NCBI GenBank assembly: GCA_902770045.1
Contig: CACXRO010000035.1
Span: 1-32,937 of the forward strand
Reading direction: 5' to 3'
DNA: 32,937 nt
DNA from: an uncultured bacterium
Lineage (GTDB): Bacteria > Verrucomicrobiota > Kiritimatiellia > RFP12 > UBA1067
The notes under the pieces were generated by a model that saw only the letters and a list, made by a program, of their open reading frames with translations, ran no database searches and was not told the origin of the DNA. A program made the translations under genes and the position numbers. Shown piece by piece: positions 5,759-14,476 of the stretch; the stretch's first letter is position 1; every line of letters begins with the position of its first letter.

Positions 5759-6976
5759 TTAGTAGAGAAGACCGAAAAGCCAGAGCGGAATCTTGTTGCC
5801 AAGACCGGTTTCCATTCCGTCGGAAACGACATAGGAATCCGGCAGGTCCTTTATCTGGATGAACTTCTTTCCTGATCCGCCCACTTCGAACAGATGCTTG
5901 CCGTCAATGACGAAGTCGCCTTTCTCGGGAGATTTGACGTCGTGCCCTGCCGCGCGCAGCTGGTTCGCGAAGAACGTCTCGCGAATGGCGCCGACATCAG
6001 GATTCGGAACAAGCGCGTTCATCAGGTTCGTGTCGCCGAGGAATATCTTTTCCGGACGCGAGAGGTGTTTCAACTTGCCTGGCCCCTGGTCTATTCCCGC
6101 GAACAGCTCGGCGCGCTCAAGCGCTTCAAGCAGCCGGATGCCCATGTTCCTTTCCGTTTCCAGTTCTCTGTACAGGGCGGACATGTTGGGCTGCTGGGGG
6201 CAGCTTCGGGCAAGCACCATCAGCATTTTTCGCGCTTTGCGGACAGTGGGTGGCGTGATGCCTTCAACGGCAGGCAGATCGACATTGAGGACCGAATTGA
6301 CGGTCTCGACGAGTTTTTCCGAGAAATGTCCTGTGGCGTCAGCATCCTTGTAGAACGGGTAGTAGCCCTCTTTCAGGTAGCGGCTGAACAGCGGCAGAAT
6401 CTTGATGTTTCGGCAAATGTCGCCGGCGATGCGTCGGTGTTTTGACAGCAAGTGTCCAATCGGAATCGGCTTGATGTCTGCTACGCCCTCGTAGGCAAGA
6501 AACTCCCGAAACGACATTCCCTTCAGGTTGTAGACGGTTTGCCGTCGCGACAAGTCGGCCTGCCCGGAGCTCAGTTTCAGAATCGACGACCCGCTGTAGG
6601 CGATGTGGAGGTCGGGATAGAAGTCCGCGGCCGTCTTCATCAATCTGGACCAGTCGCTTATGTGATGGACTTCGTCTATGAAGAGGTGGGTGTATCCGTG
6701 CGTGTAGAAATACTCGATCGCGTCAATCGGTCTGTTGTCGGAAAAGAGGACATGGTCAAGCGCGAAGTAGATCGCCTTGTCGCTCTCCGAACCGAACGTC
6801 TCCTTGATATGCTGGAGAATCATGGTAGTCTTGCCAGTACCTTTCGGCCCCTTTATGCAGAGCATCTTTTCGTTCCAGTCGATATCCGGTGCCAAGTATC
6901 TTCGAAATTGCATAGGCACTCTTGAGATAAGGCGGTCGGACGCCTCGGTCAGCATCTTTATGTCTTCGTCTGTCAC
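5759..6976 (-). CDS. AAA-family ATPase (AAA_14-like)
   Basis: A 405-residue protein of the predicted AAA+ ATPase group commonly annotated as AAA_14, often with a DUF4143-like C-terminus. Walker A is GPKGTGKT (residues 43-50); Walker B is LFIDEVHH with Asp101-Glu102; a sensor-like IAYSGSSIL follows and then the family block YNLKGMSFREFL. The C-terminal third ends with an endonuclease-like region (GHDVKSPEKGDFVIDGKHLFEVG) that may be a decayed or real PD-(D/E)XK fold. The GTG start at 6976 has GGAGG seven bases upstream. It is alone on the minus strand, has its own promoter, and is less GC-biased than its neighbours. Such genes are frequently accessory and horizontally moved; the cellular role is unknown. 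Confidence 0.85.
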   Translation of the reverse strand: MTDEDIKMLTEASDRLISRVPMQFRRYLAPDIDWNEKMLCIKGPKGTGKTTMILQHIKETFGSESDKAIYFALDHVLFSDNRPIDAIEYFYTHGYTHLFIDEVHHISDWSRLMKTAADFYPDLHIAYSGSSILKLSSGQADLSRRQTVYNLKGMSFREFLAYEGVADIKPIPIGHLLSKHRRIAGDICRNIKILPLFSRYLKEGYYPFYKDADATGHFSEKLVETVNSVLNVDLPAVEGITPPTVRKARKMLMVLARSCPQQPNMSALYRELETERNMGIRLLEALERAELFAGIDQGPGKLKHLSRPEKIFLGDTNLMNALVPNPDVGAIRETFFANQLRAAGHDVKSPEKGDFVIDGKHLFEVGGSGKKFIQIKDLPDSYVVSDGMETGLGNKIPLWLFGLLY

Positions 6977-7044
6977 TGTACAACCTCCAGTTCGTTTTTT
7001 ATAGAATGAAAACGGATCCAGTATTCGTTTTAAAAAACACGAAT

Positions 7045-7074
7045 ATTATACTGTAATCCGCCTCGACTTGTCAA
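7045..7074 (-). promoter_or_regulatory. consensus promoter of the minus-strand ATPase
   Basis: On the minus strand, TTGACA (7074-7069), an 18-base spacer, then TATAAT (7050-7045): both boxes perfect. Start is predicted near 7038, leaving a leader of about 62 bases. The leader holds nested inverted repeats (GTTTTTT with AAAAAAC, and AAAACG with CGTTTT), which could be a hairpin or operator. Confidence 0.75.
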
Positions 7075-7147
7075 GGCGCTGGTCGCAAAATCAAGGATGG
7101 TTTTTTATTAGACCTTGGTGTTGCATTCCCCCGAACAGCCAAATTTA

Positions 7148-7156
7148 TGGTATAAT
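7148..7156 (+). promoter_or_regulatory. extended -10 promoter of the NtrC-type regulator
   Basis: TGG followed by TATAAT (7151-7156), no clear -35. Predicted start near 7163, about eight bases before the ATG at 7171, with no Shine-Dalgarno sequence: a near-leaderless message. Confidence 0.55.
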
Positions 7157-7170
7157 ACAAACCCAAAGCC

Positions 7171-8514
7171 ATGTCCAGGATACTCATAGTCGACGACGAA
7201 CCGCGCATTCTGCTGCTCATGAAGGGGCTGCTGAAGGCGAACGGGTACGAAGTCGAGACCGCCAAGGACGGCGCCGCGGCGCTGGAGATAGTCAAGGCCG
7301 GCGGCGTCGACATCGTCGTCACCGACCTCAGGATGCAGCCGATGGACGGCATGGCGCTCTTCCGCGAGGTGCGCGCGGCGAGCCCCGACATCCCCGTCAT
7401 CCTGCTCACTGCCTACGCGAGCGTGGAGACCGCGATCGACGCGATGAAGAGTGGCATCTTCGACTACCTCACCAAGCCGTTCAAGGTGGAGGACATGCTC
7501 GCGTGCCTTAAGCGCGCCGAGGAGAAGATCCGCCGCTCCGCCGCGGTGGCGACCGACTCCGGCCCGCTCCGCTACCGCTTCGAGAACTTCATCGCCAACT
7601 CGCCCGCTATGAAGGAGGTCTGCGAGACCATCCAGAAGGTGGCGCCGACCGCGGCGACCGTGCTCATCAACGGCGAGAGCGGCACCGGCAAGGAAGTGGT
7701 CGCGCGCGCGATCCACCTCTCCTCCACCCGCGCCAAGCGCCCGTGGGTGGCGGTGAACTGCGCGGCGATTCCAGGCGAGCTGCTCGAAAGCGAGATGTTC
7801 GGCCACGTCAAGGGCGCGTTCACCGGCGCGGTGGCGGACAAGGAAGGCCTCTTCGAGGCGGCCTCCGGCGGTACGCTGTTCCTCGACGAGATCGCGTCGA
7901 TGCCGCTCATCCTGCAGGGGAAGCTGCTGCGCGCGCTGCAGGAGAAGGAGATCCGCCGCGTCGGCGGCACCAAGGCGATCCCCGTCGACGTGCGCGTCAT
8001 CGCCGCGTCCAACTCGAACCTCGAGGAGGCGGTGGTGAAGGGCACTTTCCGCAGCGACCTCTTCTACCGCTTCGCCGTCATCACCATCGACATCCCGCCG
8101 CTCCGCGAGCGTCCCGAGGACATCATGCCGCTCGTCCGGCACTTCATCGCCGGCGAGACCCCGTCCGGCGCCACCCAGCCGACCGTGAGCGACGCCGCGG
8201 CGAAGGCGCTCCTCGCCTACAGCTGGCCCGGGAACGTGCGCGAGCTCGAGAACGCCGTCAAGCACGCGCTCACCTTCATGCGCGGCGGCGAGATCACGCC
8301 CGGCGACCTGCCGACCAGGATTACCGAGAACAAGGACGCCGCCGACGCGCCCATCGCCTCTAACCAGAGCGCCTCGCTCAAGTCCTTCCTCAAGCAGAAG
8401 GAACGCGAATACATCGGACAGATCCTCAGTTCTGTCGGCGGCGACAAGGAAAAGGCAGCGGAAACGCTGAAAGTGAATCTTTCCACGCTTTACCGCAAGC
8501 TTTCTGACGAATAA
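7171..8514 (+). CDS. NtrC-family sigma54-dependent response regulator, probably PilR-like
   Basis: A complete 447-residue three-domain regulator. Residues 1-118 are a receiver domain: the acidic pair Asp8-Asp9, phosphoacceptor Asp52 (TDLRM) and the conserved Lys of TKPF. Residues about 130-370 are the AAA+ sigma54-activation domain: Walker A GESGTGKE (168-175), the sigma54-contact loop GAFTGA (215-220), Walker B GGTLFLDE, and an arginine-finger region FRSDLFYR. The C-terminus (about 405-447) is a Fis-type helix-turn-helix ending [10 protein letters not shown]. It should respond to a histidine kinase, none of which lies in the window. The next gene is a type IV pilin with a sigma54-type promoter, the arrangement expected of a PilR-like activator; the kinase partner and target are inferred. 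Confidence 0.93.
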   Translation: MSRILIVDDEPRILLLMKGLLKANGYEVETAKDGAAALEIVKAGGVDIVVTDLRMQPMDGMALFREVRAASPDIPVILLTAYASVETAIDAMKSGIFDYLTKPFKVEDMLACLKRAEEKIRRSAAVATDSGPLRYRFENFIANSPAMKEVCETIQKVAPTAATVLINGESGTGKEVVARAIHLSSTRAKRPWVAVNCAAIPGELLESEMFGHVKGAFTGAVADKEGLFEAASGGTLFLDEIASMPLILQGKLLRALQEKEIRRVGGTKAIPVDVRVIAASNSNLEEAVVKGTFRSDLFYRFAVITIDIPPLRERPEDIMPLVRHFIAGETPSGATQPTVSDAAAKALLAYSWPGNVRELENAVKHALTFMRGGEITPGDLPTRITENKDAADAPIASNQSASLKSFLKQKEREYIGQILSSVGGDKEKAAETLKVNLSTLYRKLSDE

Positions 8515-8519
8515 CGCTA

Positions 8520-8598
8520 TTTCTCAAGATTGGACAACCACCAAGATGGATTTCGCAAAAGCGAGAAAATGCCAAGCGACATTCGCAGAATTGAGAAA
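8520..8598 (+). promoter_or_regulatory. candidate enhancer sites for the NtrC-type regulator
   Basis: Two direct copies of a TTCGCA(A/G)AA..GAGAAA motif begin at 8552 and 8582, exactly 30 bases apart (about three helix turns). An inverted TTTCTCAA half-site lies at 8520-8527. They sit about 70-150 bases upstream of the predicted pilin transcript start, the usual place for activator binding. Confidence 0.4.
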
Positions 8599-8640
8599 GA
8601 TTCGGCGGGTTGAAGGGGCGCTTAAGGGGGGAAAAGGCGC

Positions 8641-8657
8641 TTGGCACGGCTTATGCT
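8641..8657 (+). promoter_or_regulatory. sigma54 (RpoN) promoter of the pilin gene
   Basis: TTGGCACGGCTTATGCT matches the -24/-12 consensus TGGCACG-N4-TTGC, with GG at 8643-8644 and GC at 8655-8656 in the required spacing and one mismatch (ATGC for TTGC). Start predicted near 8668, giving a leader of about 57 bases to the ATG at 8725. Confidence 0.7.
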
Positions 8658-8724
8658 AAAACGATTTTGCTGTCGGCACGGTGTCGGCGGTAAATAAAAA
8701 CAAACAAAAAAAAGGAACACAACC

Positions 8725-9081
8725 ATGAAAAAGGCAATGAAGGGTTTTACCCTCGTAGAAATCATGATCGTGGTCGCCATCATCGCCATTCTGGCCGCTG
8801 TTGCGATCCCGAACTTCGTGCGCTATCGCAAGACGTCCCAGATGAACGCCTGCATTAGCAACCTGAAGCAGATTCAGGCCGCGGTCGAGCAGGCCAAGAT
8901 GTCCGGCGTCGCCACTCCGGGCTGGACGGACATCGTCGGCTCCGACAAGTACATCAAGGTTTCGCCGACTTGCCCCTCGGCTGGCTCGGTCAGCTATACG
9001 CTTCCGGCGGACGATACGTCGAACCCGACCTGCTCCGCTGGCAGCTCCGACTATCCGCACGCTCTGCCGACCGCGAGCTAA
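8725..9081 (+). CDS. type IV pilin / pseudopilin-like protein
   Basis: A 118-residue prepilin. The leader MKKAMKG is cut before Phe8 (KG/FTLVEIM), with the conserved Glu at mature position 5, then the hydrophobic helix VVAIIAILAAVAIPNF that both anchors the subunit and packs the fibre core. The short globular part contains three cysteines beyond the helix region and ends HALPTAS. It is closer in size to minor pilins or type II pseudopilins (GspG/PilE-like) than to large major pilins. AAAGGA precedes the ATG. It is controlled from the sigma54 promoter upstream and closed by a strong terminator, so it is a one-gene transcript. No prepilin peptidase or pilus motor is nearby, apart from the partial Tad set at 25339. 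Confidence 0.92.
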   Translation: MKKAMKGFTLVEIMIVVAIIAILAAVAIPNFVRYRKTSQMNACISNLKQIQAAVEQAKMSGVATPGWTDIVGSDKYIKVSPTCPSAGSVSYTLPADDTSNPTCSAGSSDYPHALPTAS

Positions 9082-9111
9082 GCGCACAATGCCATCCTGA
9101 GATGGTCAAAC

Positions 9112-9151
9112 CGGGCGGTATGCTTTTCCTGCATCCGCCCGCTTTCTTTTT
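9112..9151 (+). terminator. strong intrinsic terminator after the pilin
   Basis: CGGGCGG (9112-9118) pairs with CCGCCCG (9135-9141), extended by ATGC/GCAT after a one-base bulge, with loop TTTTCCT and then CTTTCTTTTT (9142-9151). It separates the pilin from the glycosyltransferase genes. Confidence 0.8.
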
Positions 9152-9169
9152 GATGCGGGGAGGAGCTGG

Positions 9170-11218
9170 ATGAAGACGGTGGTGAGTCGCGGGACGCTCG
9201 TCAAGCTGATGCTGGCGATCGGCATTCTGCAGATGGCGGCGTACTATCTTGCCGGTGCGATGGTCAGGTCCGACGGCGGCATGGCGATTCCCCAGCCCGA
9301 CTCCCTCCTCTACTGCCAGGCGGCGCACCGGGTGGCGGAAGGTTATCCGCTTTCCTTCTCGCCCGGCACCGCCGTCTCCACCGGCACCACCTCCCACCTC
9401 TATCCGTTCGTGCTGGCGGTTCCATATCTGCTCGGCTGCCGCGGCGACTCCCTCATCCGCGCCGGCTTCTTCCTGAACGGATTGTTCTACCTCGTTTTCC
9501 TTCTCGGCTGGGCACTGGCGATCGACCGCCGGCTGAAGGGCGCGTTTCCCCGGGTCGTCGCGGCGCTTTCGGTCGCCTTCCTCGGTCAGACCGCCTACAG
9601 CGCCTTCGCCCAGAGCGACATTGGCATCTGGCTCGCGGTGTCGGGGCTTTTTGCCGCGGGCCTGGCGCTGGAAAAGCGCGCGCTCTACGGCCCGGTGCTC
9701 GTCATCGCGCCGTGGGTGCGTCCGGAAGGCATGGTGTGCGCGATCGCCTTTGCCCTGGCGCTCGGCGCGCGCCCGCTGCTGCGCCGGATACGCGGCGATG
9801 TCGACGGCGCCGCGCGCTCCGACTTCGTGATCGCCGCGCTGGCGCTCCTGAGCTCCGCCGGAGTGTTCGCGCTTAACCTGGCCGTCTCCGGCCAGCTCCA
9901 GTTCGCCTCGCTCGCCCACAAGGGCTATTTCAAGACGCTGCCGTTCGCGAACGCCGTGTTCGCGACGACCATCGACTGCCTTAAGCTCGCCAAGGGGATT
10001 CTGCTGGGGCTGCCGGACGGATCGCCGCGCGACTTCTACACCATCCCGCTGCTTGGCGCGGCGCTCATGTGGTGTGCGGTGTTCGCCCGCGACTGGCGCC
10101 GCGAGGGCTGGCGCTCGTTCGCATGGCTGCTCGCGGTCGGCGGCGGGATCCTTACCGTCGCCCAGAGCGGGTGGCAGAACACCAACGTCGACCGCTACAT
10201 CGGCTGGACGCTGCCGACGGTCGCCGTCTTCGTCGCCGAGGGCGCGGGCTGGCTCGCCGAGCGGTTCGCGGGCAGCGCGGCGGCGCGGCTCCCCGGCGTC
10301 CTCGTCTGCCTCTTCGCCGTGGGCACGGCGCCGGTCTTCGCGTGCATGCTCCACATGACGAGCTTCGAGTCGGACCTCCAGCGCGCCTTTGCGGCGGAAT
10401 GCGGGCGGACGATGGAGAAGGGCGAGTCGGTCGGCTCGTGGGGGGACTGCGGCATCGTCTACGAGATGGACGGGCGGCGCATGGCCCATCTCGGCGGCAT
10501 CTACTCGCCCGAGTTCACGGTCGACGAGCCGCCGTCCGCCGTCTACGAGATCCTCAAGCACGAGCCGGACTCCAGGTTCCGCTACCTCTTCTGCAACCCT
10601 GCCGTCGACCACGCGGCGCTTCAGTTCAATCCGCTGGACGCGTACTGCTCGCAGGTGCTGGTCGGCCCGTTCGGCTACGAGCTGAGGGAGATGGACTGGA
10701 CGAGTTTCGACGCGGCGGCTAAGGAGCCGAAGGCGAAGCCGGCGGGGATGACTGTAGTCGACGGCGTCGACGTCGGCTACGAGCGCGCCGAGCGCGCGCA
10801 TGGCTACGAGGTGCTGCCGCGGTTCGACCAGCCGCCGCTGCCGCCGTTCGTCGTCTGGGGCGAGAACGGCGGCGTGAAGATGATCGAGGCGGCGCGGCTC
10901 GTCGTGGGCGGGGACGCGATGGAGGTGAAGACATCGCCAGGGCGCGACCTGGCGGTGGTCATGCGCCTATGGCCGTCCCACAAGGCGACTCTGCGCGGCG
11001 GTTTTGGGTCGAGGGCGGTGACCTACGCGTTCTCGTCACCGCTCAAGGTGCGGGCGCTCGTCGACGGCGTGGACGCCGGAGTGTTCGAGGCGGCGCTCGC
11101 CGAGAAGGGCTTTACTGACGCGGTGCTGACGATTCCAGGCGCGCTGGTGTCCGGAGGCACGACGCATCTGGAGCTCGCGGGCGACCGCATCGTCTGCGCC
11201 TACTGGTTCTGTCAGTGA
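9170..11218 (+). CDS. GT-C-type membrane glycosyltransferase-like protein
   Basis: A 682-residue protein. Residues 1 to about 395 carry roughly nine to ten hydrophobic segments; the rest is a soluble, probably extracytoplasmic, domain. An acidic residue in the first loop (QPDSLLYCQ, Asp44) and the following AEGYPLSFSPG resemble the first-loop catalytic region of lipid-linked-sugar transferases (GT-C fold). WVRPEGMV (182-189) and VDRYIGWTLP (340-349) match blocks common in such proteins. It begins at an ATG with GGGGAGGAG just upstream. It starts a run of three overlapping membrane-protein genes and directly follows the pilin terminator. Substrate unknown; glycan assembly or pilin/cell-surface glycosylation are possible. 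Confidence 0.75.
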   Translation: MKTVVSRGTLVKLMLAIGILQMAAYYLAGAMVRSDGGMAIPQPDSLLYCQAAHRVAEGYPLSFSPGTAVSTGTTSHLYPFVLAVPYLLGCRGDSLIRAGFFLNGLFYLVFLLGWALAIDRRLKGAFPRVVAALSVAFLGQTAYSAFAQSDIGIWLAVSGLFAAGLALEKRALYGPVLVIAPWVRPEGMVCAIAFALALGARPLLRRIRGDVDGAARSDFVIAALALLSSAGVFALNLAVSGQLQFASLAHKGYFKTLPFANAVFATTIDCLKLAKGILLGLPDGSPRDFYTIPLLGAALMWCAVFARDWRREGWRSFAWLLAVGGGILTVAQSGWQNTNVDRYIGWTLPTVAVFVAEGAGWLAERFAGSAAARLPGVLVCLFAVGTAPVFACMLHMTSFESDLQRAFAAECGRTMEKGESVGSWGDCGIVYEMDGRRMAHLGGIYSPEFTVDEPPSAVYEILKHEPDSRFRYLFCNPAVDHAALQFNPLDAYCSQVLVGPFGYELREMDWTSFDAAAKEPKAKPAGMTVVDGVDVGYERAERAHGYEVLPRFDQPPLPPFVVWGENGGVKMIEAARLVVGGDAMEVKTSPGRDLAVVMRLWPSHKATLRGGFGSRAVTYAFSSPLKVRALVDGVDAGVFEAALAEKGFTDAVLTIPGALVSGGTTHLELAGDRIVCAYWFCQ

Positions 11219-12450
11219 ACGTCATGTCCAGCGATTCCGCGCGGGTGCTGCGCTTCAAGCGGATGGTTCCGCTGGCGCTCGTCGCCTCTGCCGCGCTGTT
11301 CTTCCTGCTGCTCGCGTTCCCGGCGGCGCGGCAGTCGAGCATCTTTCCCTACGACGAGCTTTGCGACTACCGGATGTTCATAAGGCCGACCATGCAGAGC
11401 GAGCGGCCCTACGAACCCAAGGCGGTGGTCTATCCGCGCGACGCCTGCTATCCGCCGATAGCCTACTGCGCAGTCGGCGCGCTGGCGTCCGACCGCGGCG
11501 AGAAGTGGAGCCTCGCCGCCGGGGAGCGGCGGCTCGTCGTCTCGATTTTCCTCCTGCAGCTTCTCGGCGCGCTGCTGCTTGCCCGGCGGCTTCCCGGCTG
11601 GCGTGCGCGCGCGGCGGCGGCGCTCGCGATCCTCGCGTCGCCGGCCTGCATCTGCTCGGTGCTGCGCGGCAATCCGTCCGGCTGGGCGTTCGCGCTCGTG
11701 TGCGTGTTCCTCTGCTGGTACGAGTCGGAGAGCCGGGCGAAGCGCATGGTAGCGGCGCTGGCGCTTGGCGCGGCGACGGCGCTCAAGGTCGCGCCGTGCC
11801 TCTTCGGGCTGCTCTACCTCGAGGAAGTGTTCCGCGCTCCGCGGCGCCTGAGGTGGACGGATATCCTGGTTGCTGCGGCCGCGGCGGTCGTCCTCGTCTT
11901 CGTGCCGTTCGCCTTCTACGGCGGCTTCGACGCGGTTCCGCACTGGATTGCGAACGCGCGCGCCAACGCCGACTTCTATTCGCGGGACAATCCGCTCTGG
12001 GGACTGGTGGCGTTCGCGAACCATGTCATCGACTCGCCGGAGCCGGCGCTGCCGTGCGCAGGGGCGTTCGCCCTGGCGACGCGTCTTGTTGCCGCCGCGC
12101 TCGCGCTGGCAAGCCTTGCTCCTGTCGGACGCTACCGCCGGCTGCTCTTCATCGGCGCGGCGATGGCGTTCGTGACCCACCACGACTACGGCGGGGCGTA
12201 TCTGGCGCCGGCGTTCGTCGCCTGGCTTGTGGACGTGCCGGCTGCGCGGCGGAACGCCGGGGTGGTGATGCTGCTGGAGGCGGTGGCGTGGTTCGTCGTC
12301 TTCACTCCGCTGCAGCTGCCCAATCCGTTCCACGACGGATCCATGAATTCGATGCTCCAGAACGAATGTCTGTTTATGCTGCTCGGCTTGGCTGTGTTTG
12401 CCCGGGGCTGGAATAGGGGTCTAAAAGGGTTGCATGAAGGTCCGGTTTGA
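11215..12450 (+). CDS. GT87/DUF2029-type membrane glycosyltransferase
   Basis: A 411-residue polytopic protein of the DUF2029/GT87 type, which transfer sugars from polyprenyl-phosphate donors. After the first helix comes an acidic loop (FPYDELCDYRMFI); then RGNPSG, and the conserved ALKVAPCLFGLLYL. The reading frame opens with GTG at 11215, overlapping the previous stop as GTGA; an ATG at 11224 is an alternative. Neither has a Shine-Dalgarno sequence, so translation likely depends on coupling with the preceding gene. Its end overlaps the next gene by 17 bases. Substrate and acceptor are not deducible from the sequence. Confidence 0.8.
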   Translation: MNVMSSDSARVLRFKRMVPLALVASAALFFLLLAFPAARQSSIFPYDELCDYRMFIRPTMQSERPYEPKAVVYPRDACYPPIAYCAVGALASDRGEKWSLAAGERRLVVSIFLLQLLGALLLARRLPGWRARAAAALAILASPACICSVLRGNPSGWAFALVCVFLCWYESESRAKRMVAALALGAATALKVAPCLFGLLYLEEVFRAPRRLRWTDILVAAAAAVVLVFVPFAFYGGFDAVPHWIANARANADFYSRDNPLWGLVAFANHVIDSPEPALPCAGAFALATRLVAAALALASLAPVGRYRRLLFIGAAMAFVTHHDYGGAYLAPAFVAWLVDVPAARRNAGVVMLLEAVAWFVVFTPLQLPNPFHDGSMNSMLQNECLFMLLGLAVFARGWNRGLKGLHEGPV

Positions 12451-14098
12451 TTTTCTTTCCCGACTGACGGCTCTCCTGCTTTTTGCCGCTGCTGTGGTTC
12501 TGTACAGCTGGAACAGCGACGACGCGTATCATTCGTATGTCATGGCGAAGCATCTTGTCGAGGGGAAGGGGCTTGTCTACAATACTGGATTTCGTGCAAC
12601 TGCCTCGACATGCCCGCTGTTGACCCTCGTCGAGGCTGTGGTCTTCCTCTTCACTGACAGTGCCGATGTCTGCGCGCTTCTGATAGGGCTGATTTTCTCA
12701 ACAGCTGCCGCATGGACGTTGTTCTTTCGTATTTGTCGCACTCCATTTGTAGCGCCCTGCCTGTCCGGCGTGATGGTTGCAAGCCGGTGCTTCCTCAGTT
12801 TCACCACCTCTGGCTTGGAGAACCCAATGTTGTTCTTCTTTGGGGCGGTGTTTTTCAGCCTGTATTTTTCGTGCAGGGTCTTTTCGAGGCGCCGTTTGTT
12901 CGCAATCTCCCTGCTGATGTCGTTGGTGGCCATGACGAGGACTGATGCCGTGCTGGTGTTTGTTCCCATGGCGGTCTGGTCCTATATGGCGAAGACAAGG
13001 GAGTCGTGGGCGATGCGCATGGCGATGGCTGCCGCGGGACTCGCCCCTTTTGCTGCCTGGACATGCTTTTCCGTTGTCTACTACGGATTCCCGTTCCCCA
13101 ACACCTATTACGCCAAGCTCTATACTGGAATCCCCGCCATTGGCTATCTGGTCCGTGGATTGGCGTACTATCCGGCGTCGTGGCTCATCGACCCGATGCT
13201 GTTCTTCGTTCCGGTGTTTGCCGTCGGTCTTGCCGTGGAAATGCGCGATCGCCGCTTGGTTCCGCTGCTCTTGGGCTTGGCGGCGTACAGCCTGTATGTC
13301 GTCCTGATCGGCGGCGATTTCATGGCGGGGCGGCATCTTACGCTGCAGTTCTTTCTCCTGATATGCGTCGTCGCGTTTCTCGTCGGAGGCGAGAGGTGGA
13401 ATTTTATTTTGCCTCGCGTAATTGGATGCAGGGATAGATGTTTAATAGCGCTCGTCACGGTGATTTGCTTTGCCGGATGCATCTGGAACTACTGCAGTGG
13501 ATCTGCCGAGGGCGCGTGGTGGGGCTCGCACGATGTGCTGGATGAGCGGGTTTTCTATCTTTCCGAAGGGGGCGAAATTCCGTTGTTCAAGTCTGTATGG
13601 AAGTCTGCCACGGGTGGCGGCGGTGGGGTGGAGTTCCGGGACGACTACAGAAGAGACCGTATATTGGATGTTTATGGAAGAGGCGACAGGGGATTGTGCT
13701 TTGGCGGGCGGGAGGAGAGCTACAAGGGCTCAAAGTTTCTACTTGCGGTCTTGTTCGGCAAGGACATCTTTGCGGCTTCAGGCCTTGACATGTACCTTAC
13801 GGACGTGATTGCCCTTCAGGATCCGCTTTTGGCGCGTCTAAAGGCCTATCCCCCGGACAATTGGCGGGTAGGGCATATCGCGCGCGATGTCCCCCGTGGA
13901 TATCACGAAACGCTTGCTTCTGGCGTGAACTGCATCGAGGACGCATCTCTTCACGAGTATTACGACAAGCTTCTGGTCGTAATGAAGGGGCCGCTCTTTG
14001 ACCGCGAGAGGCTGCGGACGATCCTTTACTTGAATTGCGGGAAATACGACAGGCTTCTTGAACAGTATGAGCGGAATCGCCTTGCGCAGGGCAATTGA
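12434..14098 (+). CDS. GT-C glycosyltransferase resembling AftB-like arabinofuranosyltransferases
   Basis: A 554-residue membrane protein. The first extracytoplasmic loop has the catalytic-type Asp29-Asp30 in WNSDDAYHSYVMAKHLVEG, then GLVYNTGFRATASTCPL, the typical start of a GT-C group that includes mycobacterial AftB. TRTDA (about 168-172), PFPNTYYAKLYTG and GGDFMAGRH (about 293-301) are further group motifs. The C-terminal 200 residues form a soluble domain with WRVGHIARDVPRGYHETLASG, also typical. The start overlaps the end of the preceding gene. Base composition is more AT-rich than that of the two upstream genes. Likely role is adding a sugar to a surface polymer or protein; the sugar is not known. 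Confidence 0.8.
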   Translation: MKVRFDFLSRLTALLLFAAAVVLYSWNSDDAYHSYVMAKHLVEGKGLVYNTGFRATASTCPLLTLVEAVVFLFTDSADVCALLIGLIFSTAAAWTLFFRICRTPFVAPCLSGVMVASRCFLSFTTSGLENPMLFFFGAVFFSLYFSCRVFSRRRLFAISLLMSLVAMTRTDAVLVFVPMAVWSYMAKTRESWAMRMAMAAAGLAPFAAWTCFSVVYYGFPFPNTYYAKLYTGIPAIGYLVRGLAYYPASWLIDPMLFFVPVFAVGLAVEMRDRRLVPLLLGLAAYSLYVVLIGGDFMAGRHLTLQFFLLICVVAFLVGGERWNFILPRVIGCRDRCLIALVTVICFAGCIWNYCSGSAEGAWWGSHDVLDERVFYLSEGGEIPLFKSVWKSATGGGGGVEFRDDYRRDRILDVYGRGDRGLCFGGREESYKGSKFLLAVLFGKDIFAASGLDMYLTDVIALQDPLLARLKAYPPDNWRVGHIARDVPRGYHETLASGVNCIEDASLHEYYDKLLVVMKGPLFDRERLRTILYLNCGKYDRLLEQYERNRLAQGN

Positions 14099-14145
14099 CG
14101 TCTCTGTGCGCTCGTGTCGGTTCGCAGAGAATCGTGTCGATTGAA

Positions 14146-14167
14146 AAACTAAACGAAAGTTTAGTTT
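14146..14167. other. perfect hairpin with GAAA loop after the glycosyltransferase genes
   Basis: AAACTAAAC, loop GAAA, GTTTAGTTT: a nine-base perfect stem. It lacks a following T-run, so it may be an RNA end structure, or part of an insertion-sequence end, since similar CTAAAC motifs lie at 14477 and 14556. Confidence 0.45.
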
Positions 14168-14169
14168 CT

Positions 14170-14399
14170 GAAGCTGGGCGAACGCGTCAATCATCTTCGG
14201 GTTGGAGAACTCCGGGCCGTTGTCGGCGCGGACGGCGGGGAAGAGCGTCATGAAGAACTCCAGCCCCGCGACGTTCTGGCGCATGTTGAATATCCTCGTG
14301 CACGTCTGCGAGGTCCTTGCGTCCCTGAGGATGCCGCGGTAGTTGGCCTGCGCGGCGTCCGCGACGTAGTAGCGCTTCCTGAGCGGGCAGGTCGCGAAG
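14170..14399 (-). pseudogene. remnant of an IS30-like transposase
   Basis: On the minus strand the frame reads CPLRKRYYVADAAQANYRG, then LRDARTS, matching the N-terminal cysteine-containing block of one IS30-like transposase group, and a little further FFMTLFPAVRADNGPEFSNP, the DNG(S/P)EF region of the integrase-like catalytic core. The parts between, which should hold the helix-turn-helix and first catalytic Asp, are missing, and the frame runs into the GTTTAGTTT hairpin before the last catalytic Glu. This is therefore an internally deleted and truncated copy, not an active element. The 14400-14640 stretch beyond it contains no gene that I can support. Confidence 0.6.
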
Positions 14400-14476
14400 T
14401 GACGGCGAAGCCGCCCGTAAGGGCCCGCGCGCGGAGTCGACGCGTTCGACGAGGCGGGCCTCCCGCCCGAAGACGC

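Noticed and set aside
13838..14284. A longer minus-strand frame carrying the transposase motif into the glycosyltransferase gene
   Set aside because: Only the part from about 14170 upward resembles a transposase; below the hairpin it overlaps the real 3' end of the GT-C gene.
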